A stretch of 64,000 nt of DNA from Proteobacteria bacterium ST_bin14 (GCA_002083655.1 MSXR01000017.1:109854-173853), one strand, 5' to 3'. Positions 43,020 through 52,394 are shown, numbered from the stretch's first letter. The notes: generated by a model not told the origin, from the letters alone. Program-made: numbers and translations.

Positions 43020-43066
43020 AAGAAAGTTCGAGGCTTTGGAGAATTTCCTTGCCCGATGGAGCGGAT

Positions 43067-43903
43067 ATGAACGAATCGACCCCGGCAATGACCGTCAGGC
43101 GAATGAAGTTCGACTTCACGCCCGATATGGAGCGGGTGTTCGTGAAGGATGACCCGGACACGTCCTATACGTTTCTGGGTACGTGGATGATGCTGCCCTA
43201 TCTGGAGCCCTATCTCATCCGCACGATGCGCCAGGCGTTGCCGCATATTCGCGAGCCGCAGCTGAAAGAGGACCTGAAACGTTTCTGCGCGCAGGAAGGC
43301 GAACATTTCAAGCAGCACGCGATCGTCAACGATATGATCCGCGATCTGGTGCCCGGTTTTGCCGCGCTGAAGCCCATCGAGATGGAGCTCGACGCCGAGT
43401 TCAAGAGTTTCAGCAAGGACAAGCCGCTGAAATTCAATCTTGCCTATGCCGAGGGGTTCGAATCGATGACCAGCGCGCTGTCCCGCGCGCAGCTTGAAAC
43501 CGGCCTGTTCGACCGCACCGACAGCCCGCTCGCCGATCTCGCCAAATGGCATATTATGGAGGAAATCGAGCACCGCACCGTGGCGTTCGACATCTATGAA
43601 CATGTCGTCGGCAGCTATCCCTATCGCCTGCGCATCGGCCTGTGGGCGCAATCGCACTTCATCAAATGGGGCACGCGGCTGGCCAAGACGATGAAGGGCG
43701 CCGACCCCGAGACGATGGCGCGCTTTCAAGAGCCCGAGGTCGTCGCCGCGCGCAAGAAGTTCAACGCGCATTTCTGGCGGCGCGGGCTGCCGCGATTGGC
43801 GAAAACCTATTCGCCTTGGTACGACCCGCGCAAGGTCGACTTGCCCGATGCGTTCCAGATTGCGCGGAACCGATACTCCGAACTCGCCACTGCCCTCGCC
43901 TGA
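43067..43903 (+). CDS. Predicted metal-dependent hydrolase (Metal_hydrol/COG3687 type)
   Basis: The 278-residue product matches the uncharacterised family of ferritin-like predicted metal-dependent hydrolases: KRFCAQEGEHFKQHAIVNDM and WHIMEEIEHRTVAFDIYEHV provide two E..H helices, enough carboxylates and histidines for a dimetal site. No signal peptide. The actual reaction is unknown; such a four-helix dimetal site could also be an oxygenase. ATG 43067 has GGAGCGG upstream, and the frame upstream to 43049 is not needed. It is the first gene of a four-gene operon controlled by box 1, followed after 17 bases by a cupin dioxygenase. Confidence 0.85.
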   Translation: MNESTPAMTVRRMKFDFTPDMERVFVKDDPDTSYTFLGTWMMLPYLEPYLIRTMRQALPHIREPQLKEDLKRFCAQEGEHFKQHAIVNDMIRDLVPGFAALKPIEMELDAEFKSFSKDKPLKFNLAYAEGFESMTSALSRAQLETGLFDRTDSPLADLAKWHIMEEIEHRTVAFDIYEHVVGSYPYRLRIGLWAQSHFIKWGTRLAKTMKGADPETMARFQEPEVVAARKKFNAHFWRRGLPRLAKTYSPWYDPRKVDLPDAFQIARNRYSELATALA

Positions 43904-43920
43904 CCCCTGCGGAGAGACTA

Positions 43921-44466
43921 ATGACCGACATGACTCCGGCCCATGCCACCGCCTTGGCCGAATTCGCGGCAAAAGTGGCCGCCCGCCCGATCGTCCCCGC
44001 GCATAGCGACACGCAAACGCTGCACGTCGGCGCCAGCGACCTCCCTTGGGCCGAGGCGGGTGACGGCAGCGCCATCCAGTTGCTCCATGTGGATTTGAAT
44101 CAGGGGATCTGGATCAGCAACACGCGCCTGCCCCCCAATTACAAGGTGGTGAAGCATTTTCACACCGGCCAGGTTTATGGCGTCACGCATCAGGGGCGCT
44201 GGTGTTATGCCGAGAGCCCCGAGGAGGTGAACTCGCCGGGTTCCTATCTGTTCGAGCCTGCGGGATCGATCCACACGCTCACCACGCCTGCCGATCAGGA
44301 AGGCGACACCATCGTCTGGTTCGCGGTTCACGGTGCAAACATGAACCTGGACGATGACGGCAATATCGTCTCGGTCATCGATGCGCGCGCGGCGCTAGAG
44401 ATTTATTGCGGCTATTGCGACGCCCTCGGGCTCGATCGCAGCAAGCTGATCGTGGTCGGCAAATGA
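43921..44466 (+). CDS. Cupin protein related to 2,4'-dihydroxyacetophenone dioxygenase
   Basis: A 181-residue cupin. The first cupin motif is seen as YKVVKHFHTGQVYGVTHQG, giving two His close together and a downstream metal ligand, and the second as EPAGSIHTLTTPADQEG with another His. This family includes the iron enzyme that cleaves a C-C bond of 2,4'-dihydroxyacetophenone, but many members have other roles. GGAGAGA precedes the ATG. The stop overlaps the start of the alcohol dehydrogenase gene (ATGA). In this operon it may cleave a hydroxyketone made by that enzyme (inference). Confidence 0.82.
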   Translation: MTDMTPAHATALAEFAAKVAARPIVPAHSDTQTLHVGASDLPWAEAGDGSAIQLLHVDLNQGIWISNTRLPPNYKVVKHFHTGQVYGVTHQGRWCYAESPEEVNSPGSYLFEPAGSIHTLTTPADQEGDTIVWFAVHGANMNLDDDGNIVSVIDARAALEIYCGYCDALGLDRSKLIVVGK

Positions 44467-45506
44467 TGCGGGCAGTAGTGTTGCGCGATTCCGCGCTGAC
44501 CGTTGAGCAGCGCCCGATGCCCGAACCGGGTGCGGGCGATGTGCTGATCCAGACGCATTATTGCGGGATTTGCGGCTCCGATCTCCACCTCGCCAAGCAC
44601 GGCGCGGAGATTGCGAAGATCGTCGAGGAATTGGGCGCGCCGCCGCAGGATCTGTCGCGCGGCATGGTGCTGGGGCACGAGTTCATCGGCGAAATTGTCG
44701 GCTTTGGCGCGGATACCGCACAGACGCTGAGCGTCGGCGACCGCGTCGTGTCAGTCCCCTTCCTGCTGCGCGACGGCGCGCCCGTATCGATCGGGGCCAG
44801 CCTCGACGTTGGCGGGGCCTATGCCGAATATTTTCTCGCGTCCGAAGCGCTGCTGATGAAGGTGCCCGACAGCGTGCCCGATGAAGCGGCAGCGCTGGTC
44901 GAACCGCTGGCGATTGCGGTCCATGCCGTCGCCAAATCGCCGGTATCGGGCGACAGCCACGCCACCATCATCATGGGCTGCGGGCCGATCGGCCTGGCGG
45001 TTGCCGCCGTGCTGAAGGCGCGCGGCGTTGCCACGATCATCGCTGCCGACTTCTCGCCCAAGCGGCGCGAACTGGCTTCAGCGATGGGTGCCTCGCTGGC
45101 GCTCGATCCGCGCGAGCGTTCTGCCTTTGAAGCGGCAGCCGAGGTCGCCCCCGGCAAGCCCCTCGCGGTGTTCGACTGCACGGGTGCGAAGGGCGTGCTT
45201 GCGCGCACGATCAAGGATGCCCCACCAGGCACGCACATCACGGTGGCAGGCATTGCGCCGGGCGAAGAGACTATCAGCCCGATGATCGCGATTGCCAAGG
45301 AAATCGGGCTGCAATTCGTCGTCTATTACTCGCCGGAAGAATTTGGCGAGGCGCTGACGATGATCGCCGAGGGCAAGCTCAACTGGCAGCCCTTGGTGAC
45401 CGGCAAGGTGAGCCTGGACGAGGTCGCCGCCGCTTTCGTGGCGCTGGAAGACCCCGAAAGCCACGCCAAGATACTGATTGATCCGCGGCGCCCGGCCGCC
45501 GCATGA
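44463..45506 (+). CDS. Zinc-dependent alcohol dehydrogenase (MDR family, no structural zinc)
   Basis: A 347-residue medium-chain dehydrogenase with catalytic-zinc residues in YCGICGSDLHLAKHG and LGHEFIGEIVGF and the cofactor loop MGCGPIGLAVAAVLKARG. DFSPKRRELASAMGA follows. The four-Cys structural zinc loop is absent: the segment after GDRVVSVPFLLRDG has no cysteines. It should oxidise a secondary alcohol or reduce a ketone. It overlaps the cupin gene by four bases upstream and the hydrolase gene by four bases downstream, so all are translated from one message. Confidence 0.9.
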   Translation: MMRAVVLRDSALTVEQRPMPEPGAGDVLIQTHYCGICGSDLHLAKHGAEIAKIVEELGAPPQDLSRGMVLGHEFIGEIVGFGADTAQTLSVGDRVVSVPFLLRDGAPVSIGASLDVGGAYAEYFLASEALLMKVPDSVPDEAAALVEPLAIAVHAVAKSPVSGDSHATIIMGCGPIGLAVAAVLKARGVATIIAADFSPKRRELASAMGASLALDPRERSAFEAAAEVAPGKPLAVFDCTGAKGVLARTIKDAPPGTHITVAGIAPGEETISPMIAIAKEIGLQFVVYYSPEEFGEALTMIAEGKLNWQPLVTGKVSLDEVAAAFVALEDPESHAKILIDPRRPAAA

Positions 45507-46378
45507 CGCCTGAAACATTGACGCTAAACCATGGCCCGTTGCGCTTTACGGCGACCGCGATGGGCACTGGGCCGCTGGTCCTGCTGATCCACGGTTTCCC
45601 CGATACGCGGGATACCTTCAAAGACCAGCTGCCCGCACTTGCCGAGGCGGGGTTTCGCGCGGTTGCAGTGTCGCTCCGCGGGTATGAGCCGTCGTCGCAA
45701 CCTGCCGATGACGCTTACCGCGTGACCGCGCTTGCCGCCGATGTCATCGCCTGGATCGACGCGCTGGGTGAAACCACCGCGCATCTCGTCGGGCATGATT
45801 GGGGCGCGACGATCGCCTTTGCCGCGGCGGCGCTTGCGCCCGACCGGATCGCATCGCTGGCGGTCCTTGCCGTCCCGCACCCGGCGCGCTTTGCTGAAAC
45901 CTATCTGACCGTCCCGGCACAGCAAGCGCGTTCCGCTTATATTATGGAATTCATGTCGCCCGACGCAGACGCCATGATTGTCGCCGATGATTGCGCCTAT
46001 CTCGAAAACCTGTGGCGCAAATGGTCGCCTGGCTGGACATTCCTGGAAGGTGATATCGGCCCGATGCGGCGCGCGATGTTGCAGCCCGGCGTCGCCACGG
46101 CAGCGCTCAGCTATTATCGGCAGGCGTTCGATGCCGTGAGCGATGCGGGCAAGGCGTCGCAAGCGCTGCTGGCTAGTCGATTCGCGGTCCCGACGCTCGG
46201 ATTGACCGGCGAGGAGGATGGCTGCATTTCCGCCGATGTGTTCGAAGCTTCAATGCGCGCGGCCGACTTCCTCGGCAGTCTGCGCGTCGAGCGGATCAGC
46301 GGGGCTGGCCACTTCCTACACCGCGAAATGCCCGATCAGGTCAACCATCGGCTTATCGCCTGGCTGCGCAGCCACTGA
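45503..46378 (+). CDS. Alpha/beta-hydrolase, epoxide hydrolase/dehalogenase-like
   Basis: The 291-residue product has LLIHGFPDTRDTF (oxyanion HGFP), nucleophile D99 in LVGHDWGATIA, an acid in TGEEDGCIS and the base His in SGAGHFLHREMPDQV. A nucleophilic Asp followed by Trp is typical of epoxide hydrolases, haloalkane dehalogenases and fluoroacetate dehalogenases. The Pro-Asp after HGF favours an epoxide hydrolase-like active site. It is the last gene of the operon that begins at 43067 and is convergent with the peptidase-like gene. Confidence 0.88.
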   Translation: MTPETLTLNHGPLRFTATAMGTGPLVLLIHGFPDTRDTFKDQLPALAEAGFRAVAVSLRGYEPSSQPADDAYRVTALAADVIAWIDALGETTAHLVGHDWGATIAFAAAALAPDRIASLAVLAVPHPARFAETYLTVPAQQARSAYIMEFMSPDADAMIVADDCAYLENLWRKWSPGWTFLEGDIGPMRRAMLQPGVATAALSYYRQAFDAVSDAGKASQALLASRFAVPTLGLTGEEDGCISADVFEASMRAADFLGSLRVERISGAGHFLHREMPDQVNHRLIAWLRSH

Positions 46379-46384
46379 CCCCGA

Positions 46385-47665
46385 TCAGCGGCAACTCGTT
46401 TGATCCATTGCTGAGAATATCAGGCGATCAAATCCTTGCGCGACCGGCAGGATCAATGCTCCGCTGGTACGATTGGCACGGTCGTTTCGGCTGTGGTGAT
46501 AAAGATGCGCCGATAAACCGCCCACCACGCGCGGATAGCCGCGCGCTATGACGACTTCCGTCTCGCCAAGCGCAGAGTGGCTATCGACGGCATAAGGCTT
46601 GTCATAACCAGCAACCCCCGCAAAAGCGGCCCGAGTGGCGTCGATCGCGGCAGCCGTCGCGAGCATATAGCGGGCCGGCTCGGCATCCGCGCCACGCGCA
46701 TCATATGCCGCCAGACCAGCGCCAAGATGCACCCATAACCGCGTTTCTTCGGGCTTTGGAACCAGTCCAGCATCAATTGCCGCCGCCATCCCGCCATAGC
46801 CGCTTTCATGGCCGGACGTCGCCACAAGCGCGATGCTGTCGCAAGGATTTGCCTTGGCGATCCGCTCGGCCATCGCAAGGAAAATGGTAACACCCGGCCC
46901 ACGCTCCGCCGTCGCGTGAAACCAGCCTGAAAGCGGCGTCGAGATGACGATCCAGCGTGGACCACGTACAAGGCGGGCCACGACATTGCGCGCGCGCCCC
47001 GGTTGCAGGCGCCGCCCTTTAATGACCAGTTTGGCCCGTGATCCATGTGCGGCCGCATCCTGCAGCACAGCCCCGTCGCGTCCCGCCGCAAGTAAAATCG
47101 GGATCTGGGGCAGCGTGCTCTCGCCATCGGCATTGAGGGCGATCAGATCGCCAGTCGGGCCGCGAGTTACGGCAACGATACCAGCAAACCCGGCCCTTGT
47201 GGCCGCTGCAAGATCAACGCCCTTGAACGACAGCTTCACCGACGAATGCCGTTGGTCGGGGAGCAACAGCAACGCGATCTTACCAGCTGCGTCGGTCGGA
47301 ACGATCTTGCCATCCCATCTAACGAGCGAACCAATGATGCCCGATCCGCCGGTAAATTGGGGAGGAAACAGCGGAAAAGCCTCAACGGTCCGATTGTTGA
47401 AGGTGATTGCCGTGCGCTCAACACGGTAGGTTGGTTGATCAAAAGGCGGGTCTGTTACCGCATAGCCTTGGCGCTTCAGCCGCTTGGTGACCCAATTAAT
47501 CGTCGCCAGATTCCCGGGGCTACCCGTCTGTTTACCACCCTGACGATCAAATATTGCAATATCACGCGACAGCATGGCCGCAGACGGAGAGGGGGTGAGC
47601 TCGGCAGCTAACGTCACGGATTCCATGACCGCCAGGAGAAGAATGACACTTCGCCTAACGATCAT
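46385..47665 (-). CDS. Exported M28-like peptidase with altered metal ligands
   Basis: A 426-residue protein with an N-terminal signal peptide (VILLLAVMESVTLA), a PA-like domain (KGVDLAAATRAGFAGIVAVT) and an M28-type C-terminal domain. Where M28 enzymes have HYD, TNDD, EEEG and a final His, this one reads STPLSGW, TAERGPG, SGHESGYGG and SAHLYHHSRND. The first His and the bridging Asp are therefore not conserved, and the enzyme may have an altered metal site or lack peptidase activity. It follows the TonB receptor gene after 33 bases on the same strand, which suggests a joint role in processing the imported compound. Confidence 0.75.
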   Translation of the reverse strand: MIVRRSVILLLAVMESVTLAAELTPSPSAAMLSRDIAIFDRQGGKQTGSPGNLATINWVTKRLKRQGYAVTDPPFDQPTYRVERTAITFNNRTVEAFPLFPPQFTGGSGIIGSLVRWDGKIVPTDAAGKIALLLLPDQRHSSVKLSFKGVDLAAATRAGFAGIVAVTRGPTGDLIALNADGESTLPQIPILLAAGRDGAVLQDAAAHGSRAKLVIKGRRLQPGRARNVVARLVRGPRWIVISTPLSGWFHATAERGPGVTIFLAMAERIAKANPCDSIALVATSGHESGYGGMAAAIDAGLVPKPEETRLWVHLGAGLAAYDARGADAEPARYMLATAAAIDATRAAFAGVAGYDKPYAVDSHSALGETEVVIARGYPRVVGGLSAHLYHHSRNDRANRTSGALILPVAQGFDRLIFSAMDQTSCR

Positions 47666-47698
47666 GGCAGATCCACATTCACTATTATATAAATGATA

Positions 47699-49867
47699 TC
47701 AGTATTTTGCCGACAACTGCAACCCGATGCGGCGGGGGTATACGAGCTGAAAACTGTTGACCGTAGCAACCGCTGGCCCACGTTCGTTCGTTAGATTGTC
47801 GCCAAATACCTCAAGCTTCCAGGATTTATATCCAAGACCTGCCCGCAGGGCGAGCTGATCAAGGTTTGCCGAAAACTGGCCACTCCCCAGATCACTTTGC
47901 CGGTCGCGATAGCTGTAGGAGCCGAAGAGGTTGAGCGACACATCGTTGCTGAGCTGCGTCGAATAATCAGCAGACACGATGAAATTCCCCTTTGGCACGC
48001 CGGGAAGCTGCGTGCCGACCTGCGCAGTGGCAAGTCTCGCTGATAGCGATGGCAGAACTCGGCTGAATGTCGAACTGTTGATGTTCCCCGCCGCCTGCAG
48101 GGTGAGGCCCTTCGCAACACGCCAGTTAATTCCAAGATCGATACCGTAAATTTCGGCGTCGGCCCCATTGACGGTTGCCGGTAGGCTGCCCGTTGCGAAC
48201 GGCACCTGAACATTCGACCAGTCGGTGTAATAGCCGGCCACATCCACGCTTACCCCAGTGTCACCCAGTTTCCACTTTGCACCAAGCTCGTACGTCCACA
48301 GTGAATCAGGCGAAATAGACGGCGTCGTTGCAACACCGGCCTGGCCAGCCAAAAAAACCTGCGTCGCAGTCTGCAGCGTGCCCGAGCGGAAGCCACGGGC
48401 GATGTTTGCGTAAATAATGCCATAGTCGTTTGGCTTGAACGCGAGATTGAACCGTGGACTGACGGCATCGAAAACTTCGGCTATTGAGGTAGTAACAATC
48501 GGCAAAGTGCTAATTGCCGTCCGATCGGTTGCACTGCGATCATCGCGATAATAGCGGAGACCAAAGAGTGGTTTCAGTTTACCGTCGAACAGTTCGTACG
48601 ATACTTCACCATAAAAGGCGAAGGACCGGGTCGACAAAGGCGTGTCAACCGTGCGGGCAAACGGGATCAAAAATGTTGGTACGGCCTGCGGTACGACAAG
48701 GACGTTAAAGTCGCTCGTGATCGTCGAGTCGTTGTAGATTCCGCCCACAACCCATTGGAAAGGATCGCTACCTTGCGACACAAGCCGAAGCTCTTGCGTA
48801 AAGGACTTCGTTCCAAAATTGGCATCGTCGACGCGCACGCTAAGGCCGCCACCAAGACCTGCAATTGAATCATAGGCAAGCGTGTGATCGATGAACGATG
48901 TGGCGCTCTGTACGGCTGCGAAACCCACGTCCCAATCGATAAGCCCCGAATAGATATTGGCCTCTGTCCGAACGAAGGGATTGGTTCCAAGCGATAAATG
49001 GGCAAGCGGTGGATTGACAGACTGCAAATTATTGTTCGAGTTGAGCCGGTTGTATATCCGCCAACCCGACAAGGTTATATCGAAGTTGTCGGCCGCTTTA
49101 AACAGCAGTCGCCCACGAATGCTGTAGCTTTCGAGATCGTTGACGTCTCTATCGGCAGGATTGCTTGCCGAATCCGCATATCCGCTGAGTTTTTCGTACC
49201 CGCCTGTTACACGTAGCGCGACCCGATCTTCCACAAGGGGAACATTTAATGCCGCATCGAAATTATAGTTTGTGCCGCCGCCTTCAGTAAAGGACACTTC
49301 ACCGCGCGCTTTTGCTTCGGTATTGGTGACATTTGGCTTGGCAGTGATCAGGCGAACCAGCCCGCCAGCAGCGCCAGCGCCGTAAAGCGTACCTTGCGGT
49401 CCCCGCAATACTTCTGCTCGCTCAAGATCAAAAAGCCGAGCTGGCGGCGTGAGCTGGAGGTTGGGTACGCTAAAAACGACGTCGTCGACATAATAGCCGA
49501 CAAGCGTATCGCCGACCGCGCCCGAAGACACACCACGGATCTGGATGGTTTCGAAACCTGGCGCGTTAGAGACGACCGTTGAAGCGCCGGGGATACTGTC
49601 TACCAGCTTGGTGAACTGATTAGTGCCAGTGCGTTCCAGCGTTTCGCCGGTGATAGCCTGTACCGCGGCAGGTACAGTTCGCAACGTTTCCTCGCGCCGC
49701 TGCGCCGTCACCACGATATCGGAATCGTCTTTTGCTGCCGCTGCAGTCTGACCGACAGACTTGTCGGATGGCTGGGTCTGCGCCTGAGACACTGTCGGCC
49801 AAACCATCAATGCTGCAGCAGCAATGCCAGACTTAAGCGTCGCGCGCCGTTTTGAAATAGTTTTCAC
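47699..49867 (-). CDS. TonB-dependent outer-membrane receptor (FyuA-like class)
   Basis: A 722-residue receptor. A signal peptide ends near VSQAQ (about 30); the plug shows DIVVTAQRREETLRTVPAAV, TKLVDSIPGAS, IQIRGVSSGAVGDTLVGYYV and RAEVLRGPQGTLYGAGAAGG. The barrel ends with the terminal aromatic GLQLSAKY. Base use is less GC-rich than that of neighbouring genes by eye, which may hint at transfer. The start is GTG 49867, with AGGGGAG six bases before it. Box 2 lies between its -35 and -10, so it belongs to the 18-bp regulon and is probably the uptake route for the island's substrate. Confidence 0.92.
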   Translation of the reverse strand: MKTISKRRATLKSGIAAAALMVWPTVSQAQTQPSDKSVGQTAAAAKDDSDIVVTAQRREETLRTVPAAVQAITGETLERTGTNQFTKLVDSIPGASTVVSNAPGFETIQIRGVSSGAVGDTLVGYYVDDVVFSVPNLQLTPPARLFDLERAEVLRGPQGTLYGAGAAGGLVRLITAKPNVTNTEAKARGEVSFTEGGGTNYNFDAALNVPLVEDRVALRVTGGYEKLSGYADSASNPADRDVNDLESYSIRGRLLFKAADNFDITLSGWRIYNRLNSNNNLQSVNPPLAHLSLGTNPFVRTEANIYSGLIDWDVGFAAVQSATSFIDHTLAYDSIAGLGGGLSVRVDDANFGTKSFTQELRLVSQGSDPFQWVVGGIYNDSTITSDFNVLVVPQAVPTFLIPFARTVDTPLSTRSFAFYGEVSYELFDGKLKPLFGLRYYRDDRSATDRTAISTLPIVTTSIAEVFDAVSPRFNLAFKPNDYGIIYANIARGFRSGTLQTATQVFLAGQAGVATTPSISPDSLWTYELGAKWKLGDTGVSVDVAGYYTDWSNVQVPFATGSLPATVNGADAEIYGIDLGINWRVAKGLTLQAAGNINSSTFSRVLPSLSARLATAQVGTQLPGVPKGNFIVSADYSTQLSNDVSLNLFGSYSYRDRQSDLGSGQFSANLDQLALRAGLGYKSWKLEVFGDNLTNERGPAVATVNSFQLVYPRRIGLQLSAKY

Positions 49868-49934
49868 TTTTTTCTCCCCTCCTTCGCCCGCGCCCGTCTG
49901 ATGACGGATCGTTCACAGTGGCGATTCCTCAGCC

Positions 49935-49963
49935 ATACTAAACGTATGTTCAATCTAATGCAA
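49935..49963 (-). promoter_or_regulatory. Promoter of the TonB receptor with island operator box 2
   Basis: On the minus strand TTGCAT (49963-49958) and TAGTAT (49940-49935) are 17 bases apart. ACTAAACGTATGTTCAAT (49937-49954, plus strand) covers the spacer and the -10. A weaker half-site, ACTGAACGTGCGTATTAT, lies at 49970-49987. Confidence 0.68.
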
Positions 49964-49988
49964 CATTACACTGAACGTGCGTATTATG

Positions 49989-50780
49989 TTAGCTGCCGGT
50001 GAACTCTCCAGTCCGCTTCTCTCGAAATGCCGTCAGCGCCTCGGTAAAGTCTTCGGTGCGCGTTCCCAACAGCCATTGATCTGCGTCGGCGTGCATGATT
50101 GACGCGTTGAGCGCGCCCGATAGCGCATTGATGCTACGCTTGATCATTTGGACGGCAATCGGCGGCAGCGCGGCATAACGCTTCGCCATCTCGAGCGCAG
50201 CATCATCGCGTCGTTCCGTTGCAACAAGCTCGTCGACAAAGCCCCACCCGTGAAGGGTTTCGGCGTCGATCAGATCACCCGACATCACCAACCTTTTGGC
50301 GCGGGCAGGCCCGACCAGTTCAACAGCGAGTGGGAGGGCATTCCACATCAGGTTGATGCCCAGTTTTACTTCGCCATAGCCCAACCGCGCACCGACCGCC
50401 GCAATCCGAAAATCACACGCACTGGCAATGCAGGTCGCAGCGCCCGTGGCGATGCCCTGAACCACGCAGATTGTCGGCTGATGAATCTCACGCAATGCCC
50501 GCATAAGCCGCGCACCTTGCTCCGCAGTGCGGCGCAGCTGCACCGTAGGCTGCGGCGAGCCGCCCACGCTCGACAGATCGGCACCCACGCTGAAATGATC
50601 GCCCTCTGCGCGGATGATCACTGCGCGGATGTCGGCCATGTCACGAAAGCCTTCGGCGATATGTTCAAGCTGCCGCAAAGATTGCGGGGTCAGCGCGTTG
50701 CGCCGTTCGACTCGGTCAAGGGTCACCGTTGCAATCGGGCCTTCCACCGCAATACGGAAGTCCCCGGCCTCGGCGTTCAT
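49989..50780 (-). CDS. Enoyl-CoA hydratase/isomerase family protein
   Basis: A 263-residue crotonase-fold protein: ATVTLDRVERRNALTPQSLR, FSVGADLSSVGGS (oxyanion loop), ICVVQGIATGAATCIASACD and ARLGYGEVKLGINLMWNALP. Of the two catalytic glutamates of true hydratases, the one in the GYGEVKLG block is kept, but the GGGCEL position reads GAATCI and has no Glu. It may therefore be an isomerase, hydrolase or decarboxylase rather than a hydratase. The ATG overlaps the CoA ligase stop by four bases, so ligase and crotonase act in succession. Confidence 0.88.
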   Translation of the reverse strand: MNAEAGDFRIAVEGPIATVTLDRVERRNALTPQSLRQLEHIAEGFRDMADIRAVIIRAEGDHFSVGADLSSVGGSPQPTVQLRRTAEQGARLMRALREIHQPTICVVQGIATGAATCIASACDFRIAAVGARLGYGEVKLGINLMWNALPLAVELVGPARAKRLVMSGDLIDAETLHGWGFVDELVATERRDDAALEMAKRYAALPPIAVQMIKRSINALSGALNASIMHADADQWLLGTRTEDFTEALTAFREKRTGEFTGS

Positions 50781-52384
50781 GCCGGCACCTGGGTGGCGAG
50801 CCGTGCCTTCAGTGCCTGTTTGTCGAGTTTATAATTGGGCAATTTAGGCAGTTCGACCTCGAAGCTGAAGCTCTTGGGAATCTTGTAATTGGCAAGCATC
50901 GGTTTCAGAAACGCGCGTAGCGCTTCGGCATTGAGCTCAGGATCAGACGTCTCGATAAAGGCGTGGCCGACTTCCTGAAACACGGGATGCGGCACCGGCA
51001 AGACGGCCGCGGTCGACACGGCGGGATGCTCGCCAAGCGCCAGTTCGATCTCGACCGGATAGATATTGTAGCCGCCTGATTTGTACATTTCCTTCAGCCG
51101 TCCGACATAGCTGAAATTGCCATCGGGGCGCTCGACGCCCAGATCGCCTGTGCGCAGGAAACCATCGGCGGTGAATGCCTCCGCCGTTGCTTCGGGCCGG
51201 TTGAAATAGCCGGTCATGCAATAAGGCGAGCGAAACTGGATTTCGCCGCTCGTGCCGACGGGCACAGCGTTTCCCTCTGCGTCGGCGATGCGAATTTCGG
51301 CACCCGGGATCGGTTGACCAAAGCTTTCCGCCATCAACTTGGCCGACGCGCCAGGTTCAGTCGCGGTGATTGTGCCGCACGTCTCAGTCTGGCCGAAGAC
51401 GTTGTGGATTGATGCGGGCCCGGCCATCGCCATCGACAATGCAGCCTCTGGCGTGGCCCCGCCGCCGACCACGATCAACCGGTAATTGCCGAGCCGCTCG
51501 GTGCCGCCCGGTACGGTCTGGAACATTGCGAATGTGGTTGGCCCGGCGACCAGATAGGTCAGCTTTTCATGCCGCGTGATCTCTGCAATCGTGACAAGGT
51601 CTACGCGGTGATAGAAAATCACCCTGCCACCATAAGCGAATACCGTCATACACACATTGTTGAGAGCGCCGACATGGTTGATCGGCGCGACGTTCAGCGT
51701 CGATTCCAGCCGGTCTCCCATCCAGGCAAGGTTGACCAGCGCCGTTTGCGTTATCGCGCGGTGCGACAACATCGCCCCCTTGGGCTTGCCCGTCGTGCCG
51801 GAGGTATAGACGATGACGGCGATCTCCTCCGGATCGACGGCGGCACGGCGGGCAGCGAGCGTGGCATCTTCCACCACTTCCCCGGCTTGTAGAAATGCAT
51901 CGAGCGCAATCGCTCGACCGCTTGGGGTGCCCAGCGCTACAAACTGCGCAACACCATCGCCGACCGACATCAGATCGGCCAGATAATCCCGATCTTCATA
52001 AACCGGGCGACAAAAGACGAGCACAGGTGCCGCATCTTCAAGCAGATAGGCATATTCAGGGATTTGATAGCGCGGGTTCAGACCCATCCAGATTCCGCCG
52101 ATCGACACGGTCGCCAGATAAGTCAGCCAGAAATCAAGCGACGGCGGCACCATGGTCGCCACCCGGTCACCCGGCGCAACACCTGCAGCGATCAGGGCGC
52201 GTGCAATCGCATCGACGCGTTCCGCCAGCCCGGCATAGGTCAGCCGTGTGTCACCCTCAACCGCGGCTTCGGCATCGGGAATTGCTACAGCGTGACTCGC
52301 CAGCAGATCATGCACGCGCGTACACGCCATCTGTCTGCCAAACCGCAAGCGGCCTTCGCGCACCATATCGGCGATTGTTGACAT
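50777..52384 (-). CDS. Acyl-CoA ligase (AMP-binding, ANL superfamily)
   Basis: A 535-residue ligase. The P-loop reads VIVYTSGTTGKPKGAMLSHR, the aromatic motif HNVFGQTETCGTI, then FLRTGDLGVERPDGNFSYVG and the hinge RLKEMYKSGGYNIYPVEIE; the end NYKLDKQALKARL contains the usual Lys. It activates a carboxylic acid to its CoA thioester, the entry step of the island pathway. I use ATG 52384, since GAGGGAGACG lies before it and the frame to 52471 overlaps the tetR gene end. A perfect hairpin directly before the Shine-Dalgarno and operator box 3 suggest control at two levels. Confidence 0.92.
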   Translation of the reverse strand: MSTIADMVREGRLRFGRQMACTRVHDLLASHAVAIPDAEAAVEGDTRLTYAGLAERVDAIARALIAAGVAPGDRVATMVPPSLDFWLTYLATVSIGGIWMGLNPRYQIPEYAYLLEDAAPVLVFCRPVYEDRDYLADLMSVGDGVAQFVALGTPSGRAIALDAFLQAGEVVEDATLAARRAAVDPEEIAVIVYTSGTTGKPKGAMLSHRAITQTALVNLAWMGDRLESTLNVAPINHVGALNNVCMTVFAYGGRVIFYHRVDLVTIAEITRHEKLTYLVAGPTTFAMFQTVPGGTERLGNYRLIVVGGGATPEAALSMAMAGPASIHNVFGQTETCGTITATEPGASAKLMAESFGQPIPGAEIRIADAEGNAVPVGTSGEIQFRSPYCMTGYFNRPEATAEAFTADGFLRTGDLGVERPDGNFSYVGRLKEMYKSGGYNIYPVEIELALGEHPAVSTAAVLPVPHPVFQEVGHAFIETSDPELNAEALRAFLKPMLANYKIPKSFSFEVELPKLPNYKLDKQALKARLATQVPA

Positions 52385-52394
52385 TTTCGTCTCC

